NCBI GenBank assembly: GCA_023395555.1
Contig: JAEWYQ010000025.1
Location: 1-64,000 of the forward strand
DNA from: Bacillota bacterium
Lineage (GTDB): Bacteria; Bacillota; Clostridia; Lachnospirales; Lachnospiraceae
Reading direction: 5' to 3'
Length of the DNA: 64,000 nucleotides
A program made the translations under genes and the position numbers. The notes below the pieces were generated by a model that saw only the letters and a list, made by a program, of their open reading frames with translations, was not told where the DNA came from and made no database searches. Below are positions 27,050 to 36,510 of this stretch, one piece after another; position 1 is the stretch's first letter, and every line of letters begins with the position of its first letter.

Positions 27050-28333
27050 ATGATAATTCATGTAGTGCAGGCGGGGGATACGCTCAGTTCTATTGCCGGA
27101 CAGTATGGAGTGACGCCGGAGCTTATTATTTTGGAAAACGAGCTGCCCAACCCGGAAAGGCTTATAGTAGGGCAGAGCCTTGGCATCAGAGTGCCGGAGG
27201 TGGTTCATACCGTGGTTCCGGGTGATACCTTATTCAGCATCGCGGAGCAATATGATACCACTCCCAATCGGATTCTTCAGAATAATCCGTGGGTTGCCGT
27301 AAATGAATTTTTGGCTGAGGGGGATGAATTAGTCATTACCTATGAGGGGGATGAAGTAATCGATACTTTGACCTTTAACGGATATGCCTACCCCTTCATT
27401 AACCGCGAGGTTCTGCGCCGCACTCTTCCTTTTCTCACCTATCTGTCAATTTTTACTTATGGCTTTACTCCGGCCGGGGAGCTGGTGCCGGTTGATGATG
27501 AAGAGCTGATTGCAATTGCCAATGAGTTTGGCGTCGGTCCTATTATGATGCTGGCGCCCATGACTGCGGGAGGAGCCTTCAACAGCCAGATAGCCCATGA
27601 TATGTTTACTAATCCGGAGGGGCAGGCGGCGCTGATTGAAAATATTGTTGCCAATATGCAGGCAAAGGGATATGTGGGACTGGATATTGATTTCGAATTT
27701 ATCCTTCCGGAGGATAAACAGGGCTTTATAAACTTTATAGCAGCCGCCAGTGAAAGGCTGCATGAGGAAGGCTATATTACCATGGTCGCCCTGGCCCCAA
27801 AGACTTCCGGGGATATGATAGGGCTGCTGTATGAAGCCCATGACTACCCGGCTATTGGAGCCATAGCGGATAAGGTATTATTAATGACATATGAATGGGG
27901 CTATACCTACGGACCGCCCATGGCAACTGCTCCTGTCAATATGATGAGACGCGTTCTGGGATATGGGGTTTCCGTCATTGATCCTGATAAAATACTAATG
28001 GGGATTCCCAATTATGCCTATGACTGGCCGCTCCCTTTTATTAGCCGGGAGACATCCGCAGAATCACTCAGTAATCAGAGTGCAATTGAACGGGCAGTCC
28101 AGTATGGGGTGACTATCCAGTTTGATGAATTGGCACAGTCTCCTTTCTATTACTATACGTCGGAGGAAGGAATCCAGCATGTGGTTTGGTTCGACGATGT
28201 GAGGAGTATGAGATCCAAGCTGGCGCTGATGCCGGAATTCGGCTTGAACGGGGGAGGGGTATGGCAGATCATGAATTTCTTCCCGGGACTATGGTTAGTG
28301 GTCGCATCCCAGTTTAATGTTACGAAGATATAA
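27050..28333 (+). CDS. LysM-GH18 spore-type peptidoglycan/chitin hydrolase
   Basis: 427 residues from ATG 27050 (GGGGAGG at 27038-27044); an upstream in-frame start at 26960 has no ribosome site. Two LysM domains occupy residues 2-47 and about 51-98 (VVQAGDTLSSIAGQYG; TVVPGDTLFSIAEQYD). The GH18 barrel follows, with the catalytic strand GYVGLDIDFEF (Asp-x-Asp-x-Glu). No signal peptide, as in SleL/YaaH-type cortex-lytic or coat enzymes made in the mother cell. CATATACT at 26964-26971 resembles a sporulation-sigma -10 box, which is only suggestive. Cleaves GlcNAc-containing glycan, probably in the spore cortex. Confidence 0.9.
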   Translation: MIIHVVQAGDTLSSIAGQYGVTPELIILENELPNPERLIVGQSLGIRVPEVVHTVVPGDTLFSIAEQYDTTPNRILQNNPWVAVNEFLAEGDELVITYEGDEVIDTLTFNGYAYPFINREVLRRTLPFLTYLSIFTYGFTPAGELVPVDDEELIAIANEFGVGPIMMLAPMTAGGAFNSQIAHDMFTNPEGQAALIENIVANMQAKGYVGLDIDFEFILPEDKQGFINFIAAASERLHEEGYITMVALAPKTSGDMIGLLYEAHDYPAIGAIADKVLLMTYEWGYTYGPPMATAPVNMMRRVLGYGVSVIDPDKILMGIPNYAYDWPLPFISRETSAESLSNQSAIERAVQYGVTIQFDELAQSPFYYYTSEEGIQHVVWFDDVRSMRSKLALMPEFGLNGGGVWQIMNFFPGLWLVVASQFNVTKI

Positions 28334-28391
28334 AACAAAGATCGGAACAGGGAGAGTGCCTGCGCGGAAGAAGGTGCCATAGTAAAAACTC

Positions 28392-28420
28392 TTGATGATC
28401 TGTAAAAAGTCTGTTATACT
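28392..28420 (+). promoter_or_regulatory. Promoter for the signal peptidase pair
   Basis: TTGATG (28392-28397), 17-bp spacer, TATACT (28415-28420); the first signal peptidase starts 55 bp downstream with a GAGGAG site. Confidence 0.75.
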
Positions 28421-28475
28421 TCTCAACATAGGCGATTGAGACTTTTCGCATTTATACACTGAAGAGGAGATCATC

Positions 28476-29006
28476 ATGGGTAAGAAGATTATAAAGGAAA
28501 TTCTCAGCTGGGTTATGATTTTTGTTTTTGCTATTATAGCAGCAAATTTGATCAAGAGATACATCATATTTAACGTGGAGGTACCCACGGGCTCCATGGA
28601 GAATACCATTATGATAGGCGATAAGGCCTCGACCTTCCGGCTGGCGTATCTGTTCAGTGATCCAAAGCGGGGGGATATCGTAGTATTTCCCTATCCGGAC
28701 AATGAAGAAATGGATTATATCAAGCGGATTATCGGACTGCCCGGGGAGACAATAGAGGGCAGGGACGGGCTGGTTTACATCAATGGAAAGCCTCTGAAGG
28801 AAGACTATGTGACCGCGAAGCTTGACAGTGACTTCGGACCTTACACCGTTCCGGAGGACTGCTACTTTATGATGGGAGATAACCGCAATAATTCTGCCGA
28901 TTCAAGGTATTGGAATAATAAATACCTTACCAGGGATAAAATAGAAGGAAAAGCCATATTAAAATACCCTGATTTCACCTGGTTCGGAACGGTCCACTAT
29001 GAATAA
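28476..29006 (+). CDS. lepB: Type I signal peptidase (first of tandem pair)
   Basis: 176 residues with an N-terminal membrane anchor (about 7-26). Catalytic Ser40 is in PTGSMENT and catalytic Lys83 in DYIKRIIGLPGE; the family box GDNRNNSADSRYW is present. It removes signal peptides of exported proteins at the outer face of the membrane. It is the first of two adjacent paralogues, 75 nt apart and probably co-transcribed. Confidence 0.95.
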   Translation: MGKKIIKEILSWVMIFVFAIIAANLIKRYIIFNVEVPTGSMENTIMIGDKASTFRLAYLFSDPKRGDIVVFPYPDNEEMDYIKRIIGLPGETIEGRDGLVYINGKPLKEDYVTAKLDSDFGPYTVPEDCYFMMGDNRNNSADSRYWNNKYLTRDKIEGKAILKYPDFTWFGTVHYE

Positions 29007-29081
29007 CAGAAAAAAGAAACGGTGCTTCATCATAGACGGTACAGAGAAATCAGAGAGATGGGGACTGGATTGGAGAAGAGT

Positions 29082-29624
29082 ATGAATAGCAAGATAACGA
29101 AAGAAATTATAAGCTGGGTTTTGGTGATTGGAATTGCGGTTCTGCTGGCTTTGGCCATCAATAAATGGGTGATTTATAAGATCAGCTCCCCGACCCCGTC
29201 TATGGAAAACACTTTCCTGGTAGGAGAGAAGGTGGTAATTCTGCGTCCGGCCTATCTTTTTCATGAACCGGAGCGCGGAGATATTGTCGTGTTTGCCAAT
29301 CCGGAGGAAGAGGGGGAGGACGACTATATTAAGAGAATCATCGGTCTGCCGGGTGAGACCGTCGAAGGTCATGACGGAGTGGTTTATATTAACGGACAGC
29401 CCTTAGAGGAAGACTATCTCAGGGAAGAGATGGAGGGTTCCTTCGGTCCTTATGAGATACCGGAGGGGACGTACTGGATGATGGGGGATAACCGGAATGA
29501 ATCGGGGGACTCCAGATACTGGGCGGACAAGTTTGTTCCGAAGGGAGATATCCATGGAAAAGCCCTCTTTAAATATCCCGGGTTAACCTGGTTTCAGGAT
29601 GTGGACTATTCCATCGATGAGTAA
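29082..29624 (+). CDS. lepB: Type I signal peptidase (second of tandem pair)
   Basis: 180 residues from ATG 29082 (GGAGAAGAG site); ATG 29058 is an alternative. Ser40 (PTPSMENT) and Lys84 (DYIKRIIGLPGE) are intact, and GDNRNESGDSRYW is present. It is clearly paralogous to the preceding gene but differs in the loop between Ser and Lys and has a longer acidic insertion (NPEEEGEDD). Two signal peptidases may divide substrates, perhaps including the large secreted proteins at 15-20 kb. Confidence 0.95.
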   Translation: MNSKITKEIISWVLVIGIAVLLALAINKWVIYKISSPTPSMENTFLVGEKVVILRPAYLFHEPERGDIVVFANPEEEGEDDYIKRIIGLPGETVEGHDGVVYINGQPLEEDYLREEMEGSFGPYEIPEGTYWMMGDNRNESGDSRYWADKFVPKGDIHGKALFKYPGLTWFQDVDYSIDE

Positions 29625-29650
29625 TGCGGTATTAAATTGACAACAGGGTT

Positions 29651-29707
29651 AAAAACCGTCGGGAGCCTGCATGGACAGAAGGTCTGTACAGCTTTCCGGC
29701 GGTTCTT
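29651..29707. terminator. Bidirectional terminator between convergent genes
   Basis: AAAAACCGTCGGGA pairs with TCCGGCGGTTCTT across a ~30-nt interior that can form a smaller stem (ACAG...CTGT). It separates the signal peptidase pair from the convergent hydrogenase-signalling operon. Confidence 0.7.
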
Positions 29708-29726
29708 GCGTTAGGGGTCAATCCAT

Positions 29727-30899
29727 TTAAAAATAGCTCACATTAATTTTCTTGCCCACCTTCCTGAGGCAATCCGCCAGTTCGTCCACAAGACGCATCT
29801 TGATACTGAAATGAATAGGCAGACTGGGATTTTGGTGGGCGGGGTTGATGGCCCTTCCCACATAGAAATTAATATCGGTTGCTTCTTCAAACAGCAGCTG
29901 GGTGATGAGAGAAGCGGCATCCTTCTTGCAGCTCCATTGAATATAGCAGGCATTATCCTCAATATAGCTTTTGGCATAGTGGAGGACACGGCTGAAGGTG
30001 ATCACCCCTTCGGTAACCAGATCAATCCCCTCCACCTTGGAAATGGGGGGAATCTCCGGGTCGGGATAATCAATGCTTGTCACCATCTCCTTCCCGAGAA
30101 ATTCTGCGGCAAGGGTGGAGGTGGTTCCTCCGCAGACAATATGCTTTCCCTCCTTCGAGAAGAACAGGGTGAGCATCTTCGAAAGGTCCTTGGGATCCGA
30201 GGGCGGGCCGATCATGAGATTAACGGGCTGCCGGTTACGGATCTTCATAGAGGAGATAGTTGTATCATCGCCGGGATGTCCGTCGTACAGCATGGAGCAT
30301 TGCTCCAATAAAAGCGTGGAAATCGTTTTGGCGGAATAGCTGCTTTCGTAGACGCCCTCCAGAAATTCAATAATATTGTGACGCTGCCACCCGAAATTCA
30401 GAGTTCTTCCCACACCGGCATAGATGGCGCCGTCGCTCATGGCTACCAGCACATCGCCGGAGAAGAGCTCAAACTTTGATTTATAGATATTCTTATCGCC
30501 GATCTGCATACTAATCATATCATATTCGCAATTCACACCGCCCCGCAGAAGAATCACATGGGGATTATCATATTGTATTACCTCTGCGGTTTTATTATCA
30601 ATCACCCGTATAATCGTAAAGGTAGAGTAAGCAATTCCGCGTTTTTCACATACGGGAAGGGTGGAGGCCACCGTGGTGACACAATCCTCGAGAGACATAT
30701 TATTTGCCATCATGGTGGAAATGATTTTGGAGGTGAGGGTGGACAAAATATTAGCCTTTACCCCGCTGCCCAGGCCGTCCGCCAGTACCATAACCACAGA
30801 ACCGTCCTCGCCCTCCACGATTTCCACATGGTCTCCGCATAGCTGCTCGCCGTATTTCTTCAGGCTGTAGTAGCCGATATCCGTACATAGGTTATTCAT
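29727..30899 (-). CDS. SpoIIE/PP2C-type serine phosphatase of the hydrogenase-signalling operon
   Basis: 390 residues. Residues 1-225 show the PP2C/SpoIIE core: VVMVLADGLGSGVKA (metal-binding Asp), ASTLPVCEKRGIAYSTFTII, GDVLVAMSDGAIYAG and HPGDDTTISSMKI (second metal-site Asp). Residues 230-390 form a further domain with CGGTTSTLAAEFLG, not recognised with certainty. The start overlaps the stop of the hydrogenase-like gene by 8 nt, so the phosphatase is probably the signalling output of that sensor. Its target is not apparent in the window. Confidence 0.9.
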   Translation of the reverse strand: MNNLCTDIGYYSLKKYGEQLCGDHVEIVEGEDGSVVMVLADGLGSGVKANILSTLTSKIISTMMANNMSLEDCVTTVASTLPVCEKRGIAYSTFTIIRVIDNKTAEVIQYDNPHVILLRGGVNCEYDMISMQIGDKNIYKSKFELFSGDVLVAMSDGAIYAGVGRTLNFGWQRHNIIEFLEGVYESSYSAKTISTLLLEQCSMLYDGHPGDDTTISSMKIRNRQPVNLMIGPPSDPKDLSKMLTLFFSKEGKHIVCGGTTSTLAAEFLGKEMVTSIDYPDPEIPPISKVEGIDLVTEGVITFSRVLHYAKSYIEDNACYIQWSCKKDAASLITQLLFEEATDINFYVGRAINPAHQNPSLPIHFSIKMRLVDELADCLRKVGKKINVSYF

Positions 30900-32574
30900 T
30901 TTGCAGCGTCTCCTTCAGATTGGTCAGCGCGATCTTCGTTTCCGCTGTGGTTTCACCCAGGAGGGAGGCGATCTCCTGTACAACACGCATCTGTTTTTCA
31001 ATTACCTTGTCTGTAATCTCCATGGTCTGCCGGCTGATTTCTTCCTTCTTCAGCCGTGAATTCTCCTCGGCGGTAATATCGCGCAGGATGCTGATAATGA
31101 TATGGTAGGTCTTGTCATAGATGACGGTTTCCATCACATATTTCTGGTAATCAGCGAGGTAGACCAGCTTATCATGAATATTGCGTCCGCTGGTCATTAC
31201 CTCCAGGTAGGAAGCAGGATTGAGCAGCCGTACCACGGGAGCACCCAGGATATCGCTCTTATGCTTGATATTTAAGATTTCCTTTGCCGCCCGGTTGACC
31301 TGCTGGATCTCCAGATCCTCATTGAGGACAAGCACCCCGTTGGGCATATTATAGATGATATTGTCGGAGAAATTCTCCGCCTTTTCCTTCAGGAAGGGAA
31401 GACACATGGTGAGATCCGCCTTACCCTGAAGCACGGCAATTGCCTTGTCCCGGCAGGTATTATAGCCGCAGCTGCCGCAGTTTAACTCCTGTTCCGGCTG
31501 GGACTTCCCCATCTTGCGCAGGATTTCCTGAATAGCGCTGCTGCCGGGCATCTGATTGGAAAAGCCCAGATAGGTGAAATGCTTCTGCAGATGTTCCGGT
31601 TCCGGGAGCTCCACAGCAAAATCCTTCTCCCTTGCAAAGCGGTTGACCTTAATAAAATCAGTGAGGGGCATACGGTGTTCCTTGTCTATGGCAGGACCTC
31701 CGACACAGCTCCCGGAGCAGGCGGACATTTCGATAAAGCAATTGTGTAATTCGCCGTTTGCGATATTAGTCAGGGCCTTCATGCAGTTATCGAGCCCATC
31801 AATAACGATAAAATCATAATCCAGATCCTCCGTGAACATGGAGCGGATAATTCCGCCGGGGATGGGAAACAGCCGGGCTCTTCCCTGGGCCCAAGCCGGA
31901 TCTCCGCCGCCGGGGGAAAGGGTAATATTCTCCTCCTCCAGCCAATGGGACAGCTCCTCAAAGGTAAGAACACAATCCACAATACCGGGATACAGATCGG
32001 CCTCCTCCTTCTTGGAAATGCAGGGGCCGATAAAAACAGTATGTGCCCCGGGGTGTTCTTCCTTCAGCTTTGTGCAGTGGGCCTGCATGGGGGAAAGCAC
32101 AGGAGCGAGGTAGGAGAGTGCCTCGGGGTAATATTTCTGAATCAGTATATTCACGGTGTGGCAGCAGGAGGAGATAATTGCTTTTCCGTTCCCTTCCCGT
32201 ATCATAGCCTCATACTGGCTTTTGACTATAGTTGCGCCGATGGCTGTTTCCTCCACGCCGGCAAAGCCCAGTCTGGTCAGAGCCTCGGTAAGAGAGGAGA
32301 GGTCCGCCCCGTTATAGTTGGCAATAAAGGAGGGAGCCAGGCTGACATATACCGGATTTCCCGAAGCCAGCAGTTCCCGGGCGATATTGATATCACTGCG
32401 GATTTGTTTGGCGTTCTGGGGACAGGCAACAAAGCATTCGCCGCAGAGGATGCATTGCTCCTTGACGATGTGAGCCTGATGATCGGAGAAACGAATGGAT
32501 TTTACAGGGCAGTGCCGGATGCATTTATAGCAATTCTTACAATTTGATTTTTTAAGCTGTATGTAGTGGTTCAT
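30892..32574 (-). CDS. hydS: PAS-containing sensory-type [FeFe]-hydrogenase
   Basis: 560 residues. Two [4Fe-4S] ferredoxin motifs (Cys12/15/18/22 and 41/44/47/51) precede an H-cluster domain with SSCCHTVN (Cys137/138), GPCISKKEE (Cys185) and EMSACSGSCVGG (Cys286/290). All four H-cluster ligands are present, as is the Cys before the first ligand (proton-transfer Cys in catalytic HydA) and the Lys after the second. The Pro-x-Trp of the canonical L1 motif is missing. A further Fe-S motif (Cys366/369/374/391), a PAS domain (about 405-510) and a coiled-coil tail follow. This order matches group C (HydS-like) sensory hydrogenases rather than energy-converting enzymes. Encoded with a phosphatase, it is expected to sense H2 or redox state. 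Confidence 0.9.
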   Translation of the reverse strand: MNHYIQLKKSNCKNCYKCIRHCPVKSIRFSDHQAHIVKEQCILCGECFVACPQNAKQIRSDINIARELLASGNPVYVSLAPSFIANYNGADLSSLTEALTRLGFAGVEETAIGATIVKSQYEAMIREGNGKAIISSCCHTVNILIQKYYPEALSYLAPVLSPMQAHCTKLKEEHPGAHTVFIGPCISKKEEADLYPGIVDCVLTFEELSHWLEEENITLSPGGGDPAWAQGRARLFPIPGGIIRSMFTEDLDYDFIVIDGLDNCMKALTNIANGELHNCFIEMSACSGSCVGGPAIDKEHRMPLTDFIKVNRFAREKDFAVELPEPEHLQKHFTYLGFSNQMPGSSAIQEILRKMGKSQPEQELNCGSCGYNTCRDKAIAVLQGKADLTMCLPFLKEKAENFSDNIIYNMPNGVLVLNEDLEIQQVNRAAKEILNIKHKSDILGAPVVRLLNPASYLEVMTSGRNIHDKLVYLADYQKYVMETVIYDKTYHIIISILRDITAEENSRLKKEEISRQTMEITDKVIEKQMRVVQEIASLLGETTAETKIALTNLKETLQNE

Positions 32575-32578
32575 TTTA

Positions 32579-32821
32579 TCACAATCCTCTCAGTACCCTG
32601 CTCTCAAAAAAAGCAGGGAAGTTCTCTCTGGATACACCGGAGATGATTTCATCATTTACCTTAACGGTTACGCCATCCGTACAGCGTCCGAGACAGAACG
32701 CCGCGGACAGAGTGATCTGATCCTCAAGCTGGTGTTCTGCGATGGCGTCTTTCAGAAGCTGTATAATATCATATGAGCCCCGGATATGACAGGAACTGCC
32801 GACACATACATAGATATTCAT
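32579..32821 (-). CDS. Thioredoxin-like [2Fe-2S] ferredoxin
   Basis: 80 residues from ATG 32821, 7 nt after GGGGGA; an upstream GTG at 32842 would absorb the ribosome site. The four cluster cysteines are CVGSSC near the start and FCLGRC in the second half, the pattern of NuoE/HydC-type [2Fe-2S] domains, here without any other domain. It is first in the operon, 4 nt before the sensory hydrogenase, to or from which it probably passes electrons. Confidence 0.9.
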   Translation of the reverse strand: MNIYVCVGSSCHIRGSYDIIQLLKDAIAEHQLEDQITLSAAFCLGRCTDGVTVKVNDEIISGVSRENFPAFFESRVLRGL

Positions 32822-32932
32822 AACGGGTCCCCCTTTCTTCACAAATCATTTTATATGACTGGACTTAAAGAGCTGTTGGTTATTGTTGTTCAGCCATGGT
32901 ATCCCCGGCGGAACGGTTAACCTATGGGTCAT

Positions 32933-32961
32933 AGTATAGTACATTGTTAAAAATGTGTCAA
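32933..32961 (-). promoter_or_regulatory. Promoter of the hydrogenase-signalling operon
   Basis: On the minus strand: TTGACA (32961-32956), 17-bp spacer, TATACT (32938-32933), about 110 bp before the ferredoxin start. Near-consensus. The 350-bp stretch from here to argH otherwise holds only the hairpin at 33003-33034 and a weak inverted repeat (TTATAAC...GTTATAA) near the argH stop. Confidence 0.8.
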
Positions 32962-33002
32962 TGTATAAAATGATAATTAAGAAGAGCTATTTCGAAAAGC
33001 CA

Positions 33003-33034
33003 AATCGCCGCCCCTTGTCTAATGGGCGGCGATT
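33003..33034 (-). terminator. Probable argH terminator
   Basis: AATCGCCGCCC pairs perfectly with GGGCGGCGATT around a short loop. Read on the minus strand it is followed by TTGGCTTTTCG. It lies about 140 bp after the argH stop and before the hydrogenase operon promoter. Confidence 0.6.
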
Positions 33035-33173
33035 ATATTAGTTTGGAAATAAAATTATTGCCCTTTTCAAAAATCACTCCTAACCAAATCAGTACCCCTT
33101 CATGTGACCTTTGAAAGTATAAGGGTATATTGATTATAACGTTCAGCACCATCAAGCTTGAGGCAGGCTGTTG

Positions 33174-34547
33174 TTATAATCCAAGATATTCCGCATTGAG
33201 CTGAAGCACCCGGGCCATGGCCTCCTGACCCGGAGCGCCTATGGTGTTGCGTTTATTGACACAGGTATTCAGACTGATGGCAGAGTAGATATCCTCGTCA
33301 AAGACAGGGCTGATCTGCCGGTATTCCTCCAGGCTCATCTGTTCCAGGGAGATATCCTTACTGATGCAGTAGAGAACCAGCTGGCCTACGATACCATGGG
33401 CATCCCGGAAGGGAACTCCTTTGTTGACCAGATAATCGGCGGCATCGGTGGCATTGGTAAAGCCGTTTTTGGCGCTCTGGGCCATGGCCTCCTTGTTGAA
33501 GCTCATGGTGGAAACCATACCGTGAAAGAGAGCGAGACAGCCTTTGACCGTATCAACGGCATCGAAGGTGAATTCCTTGTCCTCCTGCATATCCTTGTTA
33601 TAGGCAAGGGGCAGTCCCTTCATTACGGTAAGCAGGGATACAAGGGAACCGTATACCCGGCCGGTCTTGCCCCGGATGAGCTCGGCAATGTCCGGGTTCT
33701 TTTTCTGCGGCATAATACTGGAGCCGGTGGAATAGGCATCATCCAGCTCAACAAAACGGTATTCATTGGTGTTCCAGATAATGATTTCCTCGCAAAAGCG
33801 GCTCAGATGCATCATAATGGTAGAGAGGGCGCTGAGGAGCTCAATAAGGTAATCCCGGTCCGATACACTGTCCATACTGTTGAGGGTAGGACCGTCAAAG
33901 CCCAGCAGCGCGGCGGTCAGATCACGATCCAGGGGATAGGTGGTGCCTGCAAGGGCGCCGGAGCCGATGGGAGAGAGATTCAAGCGTTTTGCGATATCCT
34001 CCAGCCGCTGCCTGTCCCGTTTAAACATCTCAAAATATGCCCCGATATGGTGAGCCAGTGTTACCGGCTGCGCTTTCTGAAGATGGGTGAAGCCGGGCAT
34101 GAAAGTACCGGTATTCTCCTTCATAATATGGTGGAGGGAGAGCATCAATTCCTTGATTAATCCGTCCATCTCTCCGATCTCGTCCCGGATATAGAGCTTC
34201 ATATCCAGGGCCACCTGATCATTCCGGCTCCTTCCGGTATGAAGCTTCTTGCCCGCCTCTCCGATCCGGCGGATGAGATGGGCCTCCACAAAGCTGTGAA
34301 TATCCTCATGCTCCATATCGATCTCCAAAGAGCCGTTTTCAATATCCTCCATAATCTGAGAGAGCCCTTTTATGATCTGCTCCTTCTCCTGATCCGGCAG
34401 GATACCCTGTCTGGCCAGCATGGTCACATGGGCAATGCTGCCTGTGATATCCTGCCGGAATAATTTCTGGTCAAAGGAGAGGGATGCATTAAAATTATGC
34501 ACTAATTGATTTGTTTCCTTGGTAAAGCGTCCGCCCCATAGTTTCAT
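33174..34547 (-). CDS. argH: Argininosuccinate lyase
   Basis: 457 residues, full length. Splits argininosuccinate into arginine and fumarate, the last step of arginine biosynthesis. Signatures: KLWGGRF at the start, [18 protein letters not shown], and the flexible catalytic loop [12 protein letters not shown]. The start is preceded by a GGAGG-type site. argG is not in the window, so argH stands alone behind a repeat-bearing leader (34548-34857). Confidence 0.97.
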   Translation of the reverse strand: MKLWGGRFTKETNQLVHNFNASLSFDQKLFRQDITGSIAHVTMLARQGILPDQEKEQIIKGLSQIMEDIENGSLEIDMEHEDIHSFVEAHLIRRIGEAGKKLHTGRSRNDQVALDMKLYIRDEIGEMDGLIKELMLSLHHIMKENTGTFMPGFTHLQKAQPVTLAHHIGAYFEMFKRDRQRLEDIAKRLNLSPIGSGALAGTTYPLDRDLTAALLGFDGPTLNSMDSVSDRDYLIELLSALSTIMMHLSRFCEEIIIWNTNEYRFVELDDAYSTGSSIMPQKKNPDIAELIRGKTGRVYGSLVSLLTVMKGLPLAYNKDMQEDKEFTFDAVDTVKGCLALFHGMVSTMSFNKEAMAQSAKNGFTNATDAADYLVNKGVPFRDAHGIVGQLVLYCISKDISLEQMSLEEYRQISPVFDEDIYSAISLNTCVNKRNTIGAPGQEAMARVLQLNAEYLGL

Positions 34548-34600
34548 GGTCTAACCTCCATCGTGAGTGTAATTATTTTACGTTGCTGCTATACCACAGG

Positions 34601-34728
34601 ATTACAGGAGCATAATGCGTGTTCCTGTAATCGAGATGGACGGTGCAAAAATCACACCTTTTATCAGAAGTTTAGAACACAACTTCTAATAACTTATATT
34701 ACAGGAACATAACCCGTGTTCCTGTAAT
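34601..34728. repeat. Paired palindromic repeats upstream of argH
   Basis: Two 31-nt imperfect palindromes, at 34601-34631 and 34698-34728, begin ATTACAGGARCATAA and end TGTTCCTGTAAT. They are direct repeats of each other and each is followed by CG-R-G-R-TG. Between them is a hairpin AGAAGTT...AACTTCT (34666-34687). They could be operator pairs for a dimeric repressor or paired RNA hairpins in the argH leader; no classical ARG box is evident. The rest of the 310-bp stretch shows no gene. Confidence 0.7.
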
Positions 34729-34857
34729 CGGGGTGTACAATATAGATACACTTGTTCTCATAGCTTATATTACCTTCATTCTCCGCGGAAAGCAAGATAA
34801 AAAAATTATAATTATACAAAAACAATGGATACGATGCATAAATAATCAAAATTTGTT

Positions 34858-36363
34858 TTACAAATTATATAATCTCTCGTATTTTTCCTTCAGATAGGAG
34901 ATATAATAATCCGCATTAAATTCTTCCCCGCATACATCCATAAGCAGCTGTTTGGTGTTCTTTACGGCTCCGTGCTTATGGATATGATCTCTTAAAAACT
35001 CACGAATCGGAGTAAGGTTTCCTTCCTTCAGATATTGCTCCAGAGGCATTTTATCCTTCATATAAGCGTAAATCTGGGAAGCGATGGCCGTTCCGATGGC
35101 ATAGGAGGGGAAGTAGCCGAATTCACCATAGGACCAATGGGTATCCTGCAGAATTCCTTCCGAATCCGTGGAGGGAATAAGCCCCATATAATCCTGGTAT
35201 TTCTGGTTCCATATCTGGGGGAGCTCCTGAACATCCACCTCATCCTCAAATATCATTTTCTCGATCTCATAGCGGATGATAATATGAAGGCAGTAGGAGA
35301 GCTCGTCCGCTTCCGTGCGGATCAGGCTGGGGGCAGCCTTATTAATACCCAGGATAAAATGATCCAGGGAAATATCACTCAGATTCTCAGGGTAGGTCTT
35401 CACCAGTCTGTCATAGATCGGCTCCCAGAATTCCCGGCTTCTTCCGATGAGATTCTCGTAAAAACGGGACTGGGACTCATGCATTCCCATGGAGGCGCCG
35501 TTGCCTACCGGAGTCTGGGTGATGGCATCGTCAATATTCATCTCATAAAGCGCATGTCCGCTCTCATGAATGGTGGAGAACATGGCGCTTTCCAGATTGT
35601 TCTCCAGGTAGTGGGTAGTAATTCTGACATCGTGGTTATGAAACTCCATGGTGAAGGGATGGGCGCTTTCCGCAAGGACGCCCCGGTTAAAATCAAAGCC
35701 CACATAACCGCTTAGGAAGCGGCAGAACTCTCTCTGCTTGGCAATATCATAAGTTAGGAAATTATAGCTTTTGTCGATGGTATCCGCTTTTTCAGCCACC
35801 TTTTTGAGCAAAGGGATCAGTTCCTTTTTCACCTTATCAAAGAACAGATCCAGGTCCTTCGTCAGGAAGCACTCATCAAAATCGCCGAGGAGAACCTCAT
35901 AGGGAGTCTTCCCGTCCTTTACCCGATAGCCTGCAAATTTCTTCTTATATTCAATCATTTTACTCAGATAGGGGGCGAAATCACCGTAGTTATTGTCTTT
36001 CTTGGCTTTGGCCCAGGTCCGGTTTGCAATGGAGGCGCATTCGTTGAAGGCCCGGTATTCCTCCGGGGGAATGCTTTCCAGCTGCTCGTAGGACTTGCCC
36101 AGCTCCCTGACAATGGCCTTTTCCGTAGGGGTAAGTTCTTCCTGTTCTTTCTCCTCCCGGAGCTTCTTCAGGAGCTTTCGGATATCATCATTAATCAGGC
36201 TTTTCATATATTCATCGGATAAGATACCGATTACCTTTGAGGTGTTCTGGGCAGCCTCAAAGGGGGACAGGGTCTGGTCATCCCATTCAAAAAGAGAGCG
36301 GGCTGTCTGCAGAGCCATGGGTTTTTCCAGATAGGCCTGGAGTTTTTCAAATGTTTTACTCAT
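34858..36363 (-). CDS. M32-family metallocarboxypeptidase
   Basis: 501 residues from ATG 36363 (GGAGG site); longer in-frame starts lie upstream but add a non-homologous tail. The zinc motif HESGHALYE is near residue 263, as in Taq carboxypeptidase. Family segments DQTLSPFEAAQNTS, HPFTMEFHNHDVRITTHY and ESQSRFYENLIGRS are present. It removes C-terminal residues from peptides in the cytoplasm. No signal peptide. Stands alone between argH and the divergent enolase. Confidence 0.95.
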   Translation of the reverse strand: MSKTFEKLQAYLEKPMALQTARSLFEWDDQTLSPFEAAQNTSKVIGILSDEYMKSLINDDIRKLLKKLREEKEQEELTPTEKAIVRELGKSYEQLESIPPEEYRAFNECASIANRTWAKAKKDNNYGDFAPYLSKMIEYKKKFAGYRVKDGKTPYEVLLGDFDECFLTKDLDLFFDKVKKELIPLLKKVAEKADTIDKSYNFLTYDIAKQREFCRFLSGYVGFDFNRGVLAESAHPFTMEFHNHDVRITTHYLENNLESAMFSTIHESGHALYEMNIDDAITQTPVGNGASMGMHESQSRFYENLIGRSREFWEPIYDRLVKTYPENLSDISLDHFILGINKAAPSLIRTEADELSYCLHIIIRYEIEKMIFEDEVDVQELPQIWNQKYQDYMGLIPSTDSEGILQDTHWSYGEFGYFPSYAIGTAIASQIYAYMKDKMPLEQYLKEGNLTPIREFLRDHIHKHGAVKNTKQLLMDVCGEEFNADYYISYLKEKYERLYNL

Positions 36364-36510
36364 AGGATTATTTTCCTCCATTATTTTTTTGGTGGCATAT
36401 AGTAGTATATCAATTTTCAGAACGAATAACAATTGGAATAATGCCAAAAATTGCTGAAAGAGATATACTTCCGGCAAGAAGCTCCATATCAGGGAAACCT
36501 TTCGTTTCCT

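Noticed and set aside
30892..32574. Catalytic, energy-conserving [FeFe]-hydrogenase
   Set aside because: The PAS domain, the C-terminal coiled coil, the altered L1 motif and the adjoining phosphatase all favour the sensory group.
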